A stretch of DNA of 34,178 nt from CALRGL01 sp964374035 (GTDB lineage Bacteria > Patescibacteriota > Patescibacteriia > UBA9934 > GWF2-40-263), in assembly GCA_964374035.1 (NCBI GenBank), contig CAYJWY010000007.1, forward strand, positions 1 to 34,178, written 5' to 3'. The notes under the pieces are model-generated. The model saw only the letters and a list, made by a program, of their open reading frames with translations, searched no databases and was not told where the DNA came from. This document shows positions 1 through 5,480 of the stretch, piece after piece. Within the stretch, counting starts at the first letter, position 1; each line of letters begins with the position of its first letter. The position numbers and the translations under genes are program-made.

Positions 1-59
1 TGGGTGAATAAAATTTTTTTTTCATATGTCGATAATAATTCACGAATAGTGATATCAAT

Positions 60-713
60 ATGTCCCAAACAGGATTTGCCACTCTCATCTTGATCGTCGT
101 ACTCGTCATCATTGTTGCTGGTGGGGTAGGATATTGGGCGTTGACTAAGCAGACAACTTCTGTGCCCGTTGCAGAAAATCCAACAGCCGTTCAAAATGAT
201 TCAGCTTCTGGTAATCAGATTTCTATTCCTGTGCCTAGCTCGAACACTGTTCAACCAAGCAAAACTCCAGTTAGCAAGCCCGGATGGACAACCACGATCA
301 ATCAGCCGTTGGGTATACGTTTTGAACACCCCACCAATGCGACGGTTTCGTCCGTGGAACAAAGAAAAACTACAGATGGCACGACCATCAATGAGTTGAC
401 CGTAACCCCGACAGGAATGGACCCGACCAGAGTTCACTTTTTCTCCACGAAGGCATCGTTTGATCAAGCCAAGAACATTCAGATTTATGGATTCACCAAT
501 ATCAAGAATAGTGAGTTTGGCAATGCCGCAATTGATGGTCGTGCAGGTACGCGCAGGATAGACTACAATCTCAACAACGACTGTACCAACGAGCTCACTG
601 TCGTTGAGAAAAGTGGAGTTGTATATGGATTCCACATTGTCCAGTGTCCTTCGCACCCGGAGGGCTACGACCAGCTTCGAAGAGATATCGCGAACAGTAT
701 TGAGCTTCTATAG
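60..713 (+). CDS. Membrane-anchored extracytoplasmic protein of unknown function
   Basis: This 217-residue protein has one N-terminal hydrophobic helix (about residues 5-27), then a Ser/Thr/Pro/Asn-rich linker (about 35-75) and a globular region of about 140 residues. The topology suggests an anchored protein with an exported domain. The N-terminus loosely resembles a pseudopilin (Gly-Phe-Ala-Thr-Leu), but the Glu at +5 typical of type IV prepilins is missing, so I do not call it a pilin. Two Cys near the C-terminus (in NNDCTN and VQCPS) could form a disulfide. The ATG at 60 has an AT-rich upstream stretch and no clear Shine-Dalgarno. I do not recognise a family. Confidence 0.75.
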   Translation: MSQTGFATLILIVVLVIIVAGGVGYWALTKQTTSVPVAENPTAVQNDSASGNQISIPVPSSNTVQPSKTPVSKPGWTTTINQPLGIRFEHPTNATVSSVEQRKTTDGTTINELTVTPTGMDPTRVHFFSTKASFDQAKNIQIYGFTNIKNSEFGNAAIDGRAGTRRIDYNLNNDCTNELTVVEKSGVVYGFHIVQCPSHPEGYDQLRRDIANSIELL

Positions 714-838
714 CGAAACCTGACGATGCAATATTTTGTAAAAGAACTTTTGTGTGTGCTTTGCACACGCGAATCTATTCCGCCAAAGAAAAACTTGAAA
801 TTGTCAGTGGTGCGGCTCTGGCGCCTTTCCGAATTTTC

Positions 839-871
839 GCCCTCCTTCGCTTTTTAGCTTCGGACGGGCAA
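839..871. repeat. Possible dispersed hairpin-like repeat in the 714-968 intergenic region
   Basis: The stretch CCCTCCTTCGC - TTTTTA - GCTTCGGACGGG has partly complementary outer arms and resembles short palindromic elements scattered between genes in many CPR genomes. The rest of 714-968 holds only a 6-bp hairpin (GTGTGC-TTT-GCACAC, 754-768) and a run of seven G. The 61-codon open frame here has no supporting features. The repeat assignment rests on general resemblance only. Confidence 0.3.
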
Positions 872-968
872 GCGGGGGGGATTTCCTCGTTCCCTTTATT
901 TTATTCAACAACCACTCGACGGACTCGTTTCGATTGACGCCGTTTCAGTTGTTCATCATCGTCTCATT

Positions 969-1931
969 ATGATCCTCACATATCTCCTGTTTCCAATCGG
1001 ACTTGTCTTGTTGATTAAAGGTGCGAATTTTTTGGTCGATGGAGCTTCATCGATTGCAAAACGTTTTGGTGTCTCTTCGCTCGTGATCGGGCTCACGATT
1101 GTTGCGTTTGGAACGTCTGCACCGGAATTGATCGTTAACATTTTTGCGAGTCTCAGTGGCAATACAGACATTGCCATCGGAAATATTCTTGGGAGCAATA
1201 TCGCGAATATCTTGTTGATTCTTGGAATTTCAGCGATGATTTTTCCCTTATCCGTGTCAAAAGGAACAGCCTGGAAGGAAATTCCGTTCGCATTACTCGC
1301 GGTTATTGTTATCGGCATCATGGTCAACGATACGTTTATTGATGGAGGAAGTTTTTCCGGTCTCACACGTATCGATGGCTTTATTCTCGTTTTATTCTTT
1401 GTGATTTTTTTGTCTTACACGTTTGGTATCAGTCGAGGGCACGCCTCTGACATTCAAGAGCATCCTATTCATTCAATGTCACTGCAACGTTCTTTAATCA
1501 TGGTTGGTCTTGGACTTGCTGGGCTCACGCTTGGAGGAAAATGGATTGTTGACGCGGCCGTCGCTCTGGCCACAGCGTTGGGTGTGAGTCAGGCTCTGAT
1601 CGGACTTACGATTGTGGCTGTTGGAACATCTCTGCCGGAATTAGCAACATCGGCGGTTGCGGCATATAAAAAACAGGTCGACATTGCGGTTGGAAATATT
1701 GTCGGATCAAATATTTTTAACATCTTTTGGATTTTAGGTCTCAGTTCGATCATTCATCCTTTACCGTTTTCATCGGCCATGATGGGTGATGTTTTCATGA
1801 CGATCTTTGTCACCATTCTTTTATTCGCGATGCTGTTTATAGGAAAACGGCACACCATAGAAAAATGGCAAGGTGCATGCTTTGTCATGTTGTATGTGGG
1901 CTATGTGATCATGTTGATTGTGCGAGGGTAA
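969..1931 (+). CDS. Calcium/sodium antiporter, YrbG/CaCA family
   Basis: This 320-residue inner-membrane protein belongs to the Ca2+/cation antiporter family, which exchanges Ca2+ for Na+ (sometimes K+-dependent). The two diagnostic alpha repeats are visible. Alpha-1 (about residues 40-85) has VAFGTSAPEL followed by GNILGSNIANI. Alpha-2 (about 210-250) has VAVGTSLPEL followed by GNIVGSNIFNI. The acidic residue in each GTSxPEL and the polar Asn/Ser in GSNI are the ion-binding positions in the family. About ten hydrophobic segments and the total length match prokaryotic members. The next gene starts about 60 bp downstream on the same strand, so co-transcription is likely. Family assignment is secure; ion specificity is inferred. 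Confidence 0.95.
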   Translation: MILTYLLFPIGLVLLIKGANFLVDGASSIAKRFGVSSLVIGLTIVAFGTSAPELIVNIFASLSGNTDIAIGNILGSNIANILLILGISAMIFPLSVSKGTAWKEIPFALLAVIVIGIMVNDTFIDGGSFSGLTRIDGFILVLFFVIFLSYTFGISRGHASDIQEHPIHSMSLQRSLIMVGLGLAGLTLGGKWIVDAAVALATALGVSQALIGLTIVAVGTSLPELATSAVAAYKKQVDIAVGNIVGSNIFNIFWILGLSSIIHPLPFSSAMMGDVFMTIFVTILLFAMLFIGKRHTIEKWQGACFVMLYVGYVIMLIVRG

Positions 1932-1991
1932 CGCGTAGGCTGTACGCTGAGCGCACGGTTGCGCATGTCGTCAACGACGTCCTCTTCTTAC

Positions 1992-2639
1992 ATGTTGGAA
2001 AAATTCATTTCAATCACCTACGACATTATTTCCACCGGTGGTCCCGTGGGAGTATTTGTGGCCGCCATTTTGGAAGAGATTGTCTTTTTTATTCCGTCCG
2101 CTTTGATTCCCATGGGAGCCGGATTTTTTTTACTTCCTTCTGAGTTGGTATTTTGGGATGTTGCAAGTCGTGCTATTTTTGTGGTCGCGCTTCCGGTTGC
2201 GTTTGGCCTTACGATCGGCTCCTTGATTCCGTATTGTTTGTGTTATTTTGGCGGACGCCCCGCCATCGAGCGTTGGGGATCATGGATTGGTCTTTCTTGG
2301 GCAAGACTCGAAAAGATCCAGCAATCGTTTTCGCGTGGATATCGTGACGAATTGCTGATCTTCGGGCTTCGTCTGTTGCCGATCATTCCAAGTGTGCTTC
2401 TTTCCAGTCTCTGCGGACTCGTGCGATATCCGATTTGGCGATTCCTCATCATCACGTTTTGTGGTGCGGCGCTCAGAGGATGGCTTCTTGGATTGCTAGG
2501 ATGGTATGCCGGATCGACGTATGAGCAGTACGCTCATAGTTTCGACCGATTTGAAAATTTGATCGTTTACTTTTTAGCGTTTATCGGTAGTTCACTTCTT
2601 GCATGGATGATTTTCAAAAAGACAAAAAAATCACTATGA
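1992..2639 (+). CDS. VTT/DedA-like membrane protein (SNARE-associated family)
   Basis: This protein of about 215 residues has hydrophobic segments arranged like the VTT (DedA/TVP38) family. It starts with a re-entrant-type stretch (GVFVAAILEEIVFFIPSALI), followed by LIPYCLCYFGG, and ends in a GWYAG motif plus a last helix. DedA-type proteins act in lipid scrambling or envelope homeostasis; the substrate here is unknown. The frame is open from a TTG at 1959 and an ATG at 1965. I prefer the ATG at 1992 because the preceding residues are a low-complexity Ser/Thr run and no candidate has a clear ribosome binding site. The stop codon overlaps the next gene's start in an ATGA arrangement, so the two are probably translationally coupled. 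Confidence 0.8.
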   Translation: MLEKFISITYDIISTGGPVGVFVAAILEEIVFFIPSALIPMGAGFFLLPSELVFWDVASRAIFVVALPVAFGLTIGSLIPYCLCYFGGRPAIERWGSWIGLSWARLEKIQQSFSRGYRDELLIFGLRLLPIIPSVLLSSLCGLVRYPIWRFLIITFCGAALRGWLLGLLGWYAGSTYEQYAHSFDRFENLIVYFLAFIGSSLLAWMIFKKTKKSL

Positions 2640-3151
2640 TGCATACTTGGGACAGCGAACAATTGGATCTTGTGGACGAAGAGGATACGGTGATCGCAAC
2701 GATCACTCGCACGCGCGCGCATGAGGAAGGGTTGAAGAACATTCGAGCGGTGAATGCGTTTATTCGAAATGATCAAGGACAACTTTGGATTCCTCGACGT
2801 TCTGCAAATAAGCGTTCCTATCCCCTTGGGCTTGATATGAGTGTTGGTGGACTTGTTATGAGCGGCGAGACCTACGAGCAAGCGCTCATACGTGAGACGA
2901 TGGAAGAAGTCGGAATCGATCTCACAAAGACGCCGTATCGATTTCTTTTCAAACTCACCCCCCACGAACACGGCATGAACGCCTTCCAACAAGTCTACGA
3001 AATCATGTCGAATGAAGAACCAGATTACAACAAAGAAGACTTCTGTGAGGCTTTCTGGCTCTCGCCACAAGGAGTCCTCGACTTGCTGGCATCCGGAGAA
3101 GATTCCAAAGCCGACTTGCCAATCCTCATTAAAAAGGTTTATCTTTCCTAA
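2636..3151 (+). CDS. Nudix hydrolase, IPP isomerase/YfcD-like
   Basis: The protein (171 residues from this start) contains a full Nudix box, GLVMSGETYEQALIRETMEE then VGI. This fits G-x5-E-x7-RE-x2-EE-x-G, whose glutamates bind the metal needed to hydrolyse nucleoside-diphosphate-linked substrates. An N-terminal DLVDEED segment and RRSANKRSYPLGLDMSVGG before the box resemble the YfcD/isopentenyl-diphosphate-isomerase-like branch. The IPP isomerase active-site Cys is not evident, so a hydrolase is more likely. The ATG at 2636 overlaps the upstream TGA as ATGA, which argues for it over an in-frame ATG at 2603. The substrate cannot be inferred. The stop codon abuts the tandem hairpin repeats. 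Confidence 0.9.
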   Translation: MMHTWDSEQLDLVDEEDTVIATITRTRAHEEGLKNIRAVNAFIRNDQGQLWIPRRSANKRSYPLGLDMSVGGLVMSGETYEQALIRETMEEVGIDLTKTPYRFLFKLTPHEHGMNAFQQVYEIMSNEEPDYNKEDFCEAFWLSPQGVLDLLASGEDSKADLPILIKKVYLS

Positions 3152-3533
3152 ACGCTTGGTCCTAAACGAAGTAATTCGTTCAAAATTGCGTCAGATGCGC
3201 CGGGCTGGAGGCGGAAACGTCGCCGACCGCTAGCTAAATGCTAGCGCGAGGTGACTTTCCGCCGAAGCCCAAGCATCTGACTAATGTTGAACGAATTATC
3301 TTAACGCTTGGTCCTAAACGAAGTAATTCGTTCAAAATTGCGTCAGATGCGCCGGGCNNNNNNNNNNNNNNNNNNNNNNNNNNNNNNNNNNNNNNNNNNN
3401 NNNNNNNNNNNNNNNNNNNNNNNNNNNNNNNNNNNNNNNNNNNNNNNNNNNNNNNNNCCGCTAGCTAAATGCTAGCGCGAGGTGACTTTCCGCCGAAGCC
3501 CAAGCATCTGACCAATTTTGGACGAATTACCTT
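3151..3533. repeat. Tandem ~152-bp palindromic repeat units, broken by a gap
   Basis: The unit beginning AACGCTTGGTCCTAAACG at 3151 starts again at 3303 (period 152). The second copy runs into 100 N and re-emerges as the right half of a unit (3458-3533). Each unit is a large imperfect palindrome. AATTCGTTCA pairs with TGAACGAATT, TCAGATGC with GCATCTGA, GGGCT with AGCCC, GGCGGAAA with TTTCCGCC and CGCTAGC with GCTAGCG, around a TAAAT loop. There is no open frame of note. The last unit ends at the first base of tRNA-Met, so the transcript may include it. The number of copies in the gap is unknown. Confidence 0.9.
3358..3457. other. Assembly gap of exactly 100 N
   Basis: The run of 100 N is a conventional placeholder for a gap of unknown size. 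It falls inside the tandem palindromic repeat, which probably caused the assembly break. Confidence 0.97.
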
Positions 3534-3610
3534 GGCTGGGTAGCTCAGTTGGTTAGAGCGCGGGACTCATAAGCCCGAGGTCGTGGGTTCGATCCCCACT
3601 CCAGCTACCA
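3534..3610 (+). tRNA. tRNA-Met (anticodon CAT)
   Basis: A 77-nt cloverleaf with encoded CCA. The acceptor arm GGCTGGG pairs with TCCAGCT using G-U pairs at 1-72 and 7-66. The D stem is GCTC/GAGC, the anticodon loop is CTCATAA, and the T arm is GTGGG-TTCGATC-CCCAC. The anticodon stem CGGGA/GCCCG has an A-G mismatch at the loop-closing pair, which is unusual. CAT could also mean a lysidine-modified tRNA-Ile. The paired 1-72 end excludes an initiator, and the true initiator tRNA lies at 4359-5120. No promoter is visible directly upstream; the palindromic repeat sits there instead. Confidence 0.9.
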
Positions 3611-3660
3611 ACACAAAAACGTCAGTTTTTCTGACGTTTTTGTGTTGGTAGCTGGAGTGG
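3596..3660 (+). terminator. 30-bp perfect hairpin that includes the tRNA-Met 3' end
   Basis: The left arm (3596-3625) begins inside the T arm of tRNA-Met (CCACTCCAGCTACCA) and continues ACACAAAAACGTCAG. The loop is TTTTT and the right arm (3631-3660) is a perfect 30-base complement. The inner part could terminate transcription. The outer part is an inverted copy of the tRNA 3' end, so in an unprocessed transcript it would compete with the tRNA acceptor and T stems. Confidence 0.85.
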
Positions 3661-3817
3661 ATGGTGACAAGCCACAGGGTTCGATGTGTGAGTGAGAGAG
3701 CGGAATGATCGAGTGCGCTCGATCATTCCCGAACGAACGAACACAATATGGGCGTAGCCCATATCCCCACTCCAGCTACCAACACAAAAACGTCAGTTTT
3801 TCTGACGTTTTTGTGTT
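3661..3817. repeat. Second copy of tRNA-Met 3' end plus hairpin, with two more hairpins
   Basis: From 3763 the sequence repeats the 3' end of tRNA-Met and the following hairpin (period 171 bp from 3592) until the gap at 3818. Between the copies are two further perfect hairpins: GGAATGATCGAG-TGCG-CTCGATCATTCC (about 3701-3728) and ATATGGGC-GTA-GCCCATAT (about 3746-3764). No protein-coding potential is apparent. The duplicated tRNA end lacks the 5' part of a tRNA and is not a functional gene. Confidence 0.8.
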
Positions 3818-3917
3818 NNNNNNNNNNNNNNNNNNNNNNNNNNNNNNNNNNNNNNNNNNNNNNNNNNNNNNNNNNNNNNNNNNNNNNNNNNNNNNNNNNN
3901 NNNNNNNNNNNNNNNNN
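3818..3917. other. Assembly gap of exactly 100 N
   Basis: A second 100-N placeholder. It begins inside the second copy of the long hairpin, again pointing to palindrome-driven assembly failure. True length and content are unknown. Confidence 0.97.
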
Positions 3918-3922
3918 CAAGG

Positions 3923-3950
3923 TTGCAATTCTTTTTTGGGAACGTATACT
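3923..3950 (+). promoter_or_regulatory. Sigma-70-type promoter for the coiled-coil gene
   Basis: TTGCAA (3923-3928) and TATACT (3945-3950) are separated by 16 bp. The ATG at 3959 lies only 8 nt beyond the -10 box, so the message would be nearly leaderless. Confidence 0.7.
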
Positions 3951-3958
3951 AGCGATAT

Positions 3959-4312
3959 ATGGCCAATGGAGATGTCTCGACAAATGAGATCATGGAGTTT
4001 CTTCAAGAACACATGGTGACACATGAAGAGCTTGATCTGAAGCTTGAGGTGTTTGAACAGAAGCTCGATCAGAAGCTCGATCAGAAGCTCGACGAGAAGC
4101 TTCTTAAATCAAGGCAATCACTTAAGCTTGATCTTTTAGATGCGATTGACGAGAAGTTGGCAAATCTAAAAGGAGATCTTGTCATTTCCATGCGTAAGGA
4201 AGATCAAAAAGTGAATGATCTGATTCGGTTGCTTGTGCAAAAGGATTTGATATCAGAGCGAGAGGTGCTTACGTTGCTCGATATTCGACCATTTCCTCAG
4301 CCAGCCAAGTAA
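3959..4312 (+). CDS. Small coiled-coil protein of unknown function
   Basis: This 117-residue, strongly helical and charged protein has a short repeated core (KLDQKLDQKLDEKL, about residues 35-48) that predicts a coiled coil. The rest is also amphipathic helix and ends near RPFPQPAK. There is no signal peptide or membrane segment. The DNA coding the repeat is itself repetitive (CAGAAGCTCGAT repeated), so the repeat number may vary. A good promoter lies 8 nt upstream of the ATG, giving a probably leaderless message. It sits between a gap and the split initiator tRNA. Similar short coiled-coil proteins are common in CPR genomes, but I know of no assigned function. Confidence 0.75.
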   Translation: MANGDVSTNEIMEFLQEHMVTHEELDLKLEVFEQKLDQKLDQKLDEKLLKSRQSLKLDLLDAIDEKLANLKGDLVISMRKEDQKVNDLIRLLVQKDLISEREVLTLLDIRPFPQPAK

Positions 4313-4324
4313 CACGTATTTTGC

Positions 4325-4353
4325 TTGACACGAAGCCTCCTCAACCTTATACT
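4325..4353 (+). promoter_or_regulatory. Consensus promoter for the initiator tRNA
   Basis: TTGACA (4325-4330), a 17-bp spacer and TATACT (4348-4353) form a near-perfect sigma-70 promoter. The tRNA 5' base is at 4359, only 6 nt past the -10 box, so transcription may start at or next to the mature 5' end. Confidence 0.9.
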
Positions 4354-4417
4354 TTCGTCGCGGGGTAGAGCAGTCAGGCAGCTCGTCGGGCTCGACACTC
4401 GTGATCTCTAAAATGAC

Positions 4418-4867
4418 ATGAGCACAAAACTTAAGGGAGACATTGCAGAACAAGCGGCGATTCTGGAAGCGCTGAGGCGTGGATGGGGTTGCGCCAAGCC
4501 TGTTGGTGATCGAATGCCATACGATCTCATTTATGACGTCGATGGTTTCCTTGTGCGAATCCAGGTGAAAAGCGCCTGGAGAGAAGAAGAATCGGGTAAT
4601 TACGTGGTCGATAATCGTCGCACAAAGACAAATCGCCGAGTAATGAAACGAGACTTCTATCAGGAGTCAGATTTTGACTTCGCACTTGTTTACCTTGAGA
4701 ACTTGGAAGTATTCTATATTTTTCCAGTTAAAGTCTTCATTGCATTTGGAAGTGAGATTCACATGGTTGAGTCTTCAAAGCGTCAACGCAAACCTCGTTC
4801 CAACGAGTTTCGTGACGCATGGAAACTCATCGCACAATGGGCTACCCGATCAGTAATGGTCGGATGA
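4418..4867 (+). CDS. PD-(D/E)XK homing endonuclease, I-Ssp6803I-like
   Basis: This 149-residue protein lies wholly inside the group I intron. It has the layout of the PD-(D/E)XK homing endonuclease I-Ssp6803I, which is encoded in the tRNA-fMet intron of Synechocystis and is about 150 residues long. The core is visible: P34-Y-D36 on one strand and R-I-Q49-V-K51 on the next, with Gln in place of the usual Asp/Glu, as in I-Ssp6803I. E11 lies on the N-terminal helix (GDIAEQAA). The basic C-terminal half would contact DNA. The expected role is to cut intron-less tRNA-fMet genes and spread the intron. The frame is intact, so the element may still be mobile. Other PD-(D/E)XK nucleases could share the motif; position, size and Q-x-K together make this reading strong. 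Confidence 0.88.
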   Translation: MSTKLKGDIAEQAAILEALRRGWGCAKPVGDRMPYDLIYDVDGFLVRIQVKSAWREEESGNYVVDNRRTKTNRRVMKRDFYQESDFDFALVYLENLEVFYIFPVKVFIAFGSEIHMVESSKRQRKPRSNEFRDAWKLIAQWATRSVMVG

Positions 4868-4974
4868 CTCCTGTCAAATTCGGGGAAGTCTGTAAAATGA
4901 TAATCCCGAGCCAAGCGTCGCAAGGCGAAAGCTTCGCGATGAAGGTGTAGAGACTTAATGGCAGGCACCCTAAT

Positions 4975-4998
4975 CCACCGTCGCCAAGGCTATGGTGG
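4975..4998. repeat. Short palindromic repeat inside intron P8
   Basis: CCACCGTCGCCAAGGCTA followed by TGGTGG folds with CCACC/GGTGG and is nested in an outer CACCC/GGGTG stem. Nearly the same sequence occurs at 22291-22315, between rpsU and the yqeY-like gene. Confidence 0.7.
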
Positions 4999-5118
4999 AA
5001 GGGTGAAGAGAAAGTCCAGACCACAAATCCGTCGCCGTGAAAGCTGTGGCGGAGCAGCGAAAGCTGTAGCAGGCAAGCATAACCCGAAGGTCGCTGGTTC
5101 AAATCCAGCCCCCGCAAC

Positions 5119-5156
5119 CACGTAAAAACACCAACACACGTTGGTGTTTTTACGTG
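5119..5156 (+). terminator. 17-bp perfect hairpin after tRNA-fMet
   Basis: CACGTAAAAACACCAAC (5119-5135) pairs perfectly with GTTGGTGTTTTTACGTG (5140-5156) across an ACAC loop. The left arm begins with the last two bases of the tRNA CCA. This is a probable terminator or 3' processing boundary, although the T run lies inside the stem. Confidence 0.7.
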
Positions 5157-5270
5157 CCACGTGATCGACTGCGACAGCAGGCGATTTTACGTGGCAGTAT
5201 GTTTTTTCGGGTGTGTTGGTGTTCACGTGGCAGGCCATGTAAAAACACTGGCGTGTTCACGTGGCGAGCC
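5157..5270. repeat. Degraded copies of the hairpin motif
   Basis: Pieces of the same hairpin recur: TTTTACGTGGCA, GTTGGTGTTCACGTGGCA, CATGTAAAAACACTGG and GTTCACGTGGCG. Several contain the palindrome CACGTG or ACGTGG. They look like decayed tandem copies of the post-tRNA hairpin. No gene is seen here. Confidence 0.55.
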
Positions 5271-5290
5271 ATACGATACAATCAGATTGC

Positions 5291-5470
5291 ATGTATTACG
5301 TTTATGTTATCGAAAGCGAATCTACAGGTGAGTGGTACATTGGCTACTCGGCTGATCTGAAAGAACGCGTCGCGAAGCACAATCGTAACGGGAATGCGAC
5401 AACGTCGAGACGAGGTTCTTACCTCGAAAAAAAGCCACAACATCTAACTAACTCTCACGATAACGTTTAA
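5291..5470 (+). pseudogene. Truncated GIY-YIG endonuclease-family gene
   Basis: The N-terminus MYYVYVIESESTGEWYIGYS followed by ADLKERVAKHN is the start of a GIY-YIG domain: YVYVI and WYIGYS supply the two motif strands, and the RxxxHN helix is present. The stand-alone family is usually about 80-90 residues. Here the reading frame ends after 59, soon after SRRGSYLEKK, and lacks the region with the catalytic Glu and the C-terminal helices. I therefore call it a truncated, probably inactive copy. The frame is open from 5261, but the ATG at 5291 fits the family start. It lies next to the endonuclease-bearing intron, in a repeat-rich region. A short functional product cannot be excluded. Confidence 0.75.
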
Positions 5471-5480
5471 TTCACCCCAT

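Larger units (their letters stand above)
4393..5077 (+). ncRNA. Group I intron in tRNA-fMet, probably subgroup IC3
   Basis: The ~685-nt insert carries the conserved group I core in order: P element AAATTCGGGGAAG (about 4876-4888), Q AATCCCGAGCCAAG (about 4901-4914), R GTGTAGAGACTTAATGGCAG (about 4945-4964) and S AAGAGAAAGTCC (about 5005-5016). GAGACT in R and AGTCC in S can form P7. These closely resemble the core of cyanobacterial tRNA-Leu introns. The intron ends in G (5077). The open reading frame fills the 5' part between the splice site and P3. P8 carries an extended nested stem containing a short repeat also seen at 22291. I could not confidently place P1 and the internal guide sequence, which may involve bases on both sides of the open frame. 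Confidence 0.9.
4359..5120 (+). tRNA. Initiator tRNA-fMet (CAT), interrupted by a group I intron
   Basis: The two exons (4359-4392 and 5078-5120) join into a 77-nt initiator tRNA. The acceptor arm CGCGGGG pairs with CCCCGCA except at C1-A72, the mismatch that marks bacterial initiators. The D stem is GAGC/GCTC. The anticodon stem is TCGGG/CCCGA with the three G-C pairs typical of initiators, and the loop becomes CTCATAA. The T arm is GCTGG-TTCAAAT-CCAGC, and ACCA is encoded. The interruption lies in the anticodon loop. Base C34 could come from either side (4393 or 5078). I place the junction after U33 because group I introns are normally preceded by U and end in G. The intron must be removed for this tRNA to function; no other initiator tRNA is seen in this window. 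Confidence 0.93.

Noticed and set aside
60..130. Type IV pilin-like N-terminus
   Set aside because: There is no prepilin peptidase site with Glu at +5; it is better read as a simple membrane anchor.
752..937. 61-codon open frame
   Set aside because: It has a repeat-like composition with no recognisable domain and overlaps a hairpin repeat.
3151..3533. Repeat array as a CRISPR
   Set aside because: Units are 152 bp, contiguous and internally palindromic, with no short repeats and spacers and no cas genes.
3592..3817. Duplicated tRNA-Met end as att sites of an integrated element
   Set aside because: The copies are only 171 bp apart, one is inverted, and no integrase is visible; the gap prevents a firm conclusion.
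4359..4393. Isolated tRNA 5' half as a tRNA pseudogene or integration remnant
   Set aside because: The matching 3' half at 5078-5120 completes an initiator tRNA, and the insert has intron features.
5001..5020. GAAGAGAAAGTCC looked like part of RNase P RNA or tmRNA
   Set aside because: In context it is the S element of the group I intron and pairs with GAGACT in R. No other RNase P or tmRNA landmarks are present.
5150..5265. CACGTG-containing motifs near parAB as parS sites
   Set aside because: They lack the full 16-bp parS palindrome and are explained as pieces of the repeated post-tRNA hairpin.
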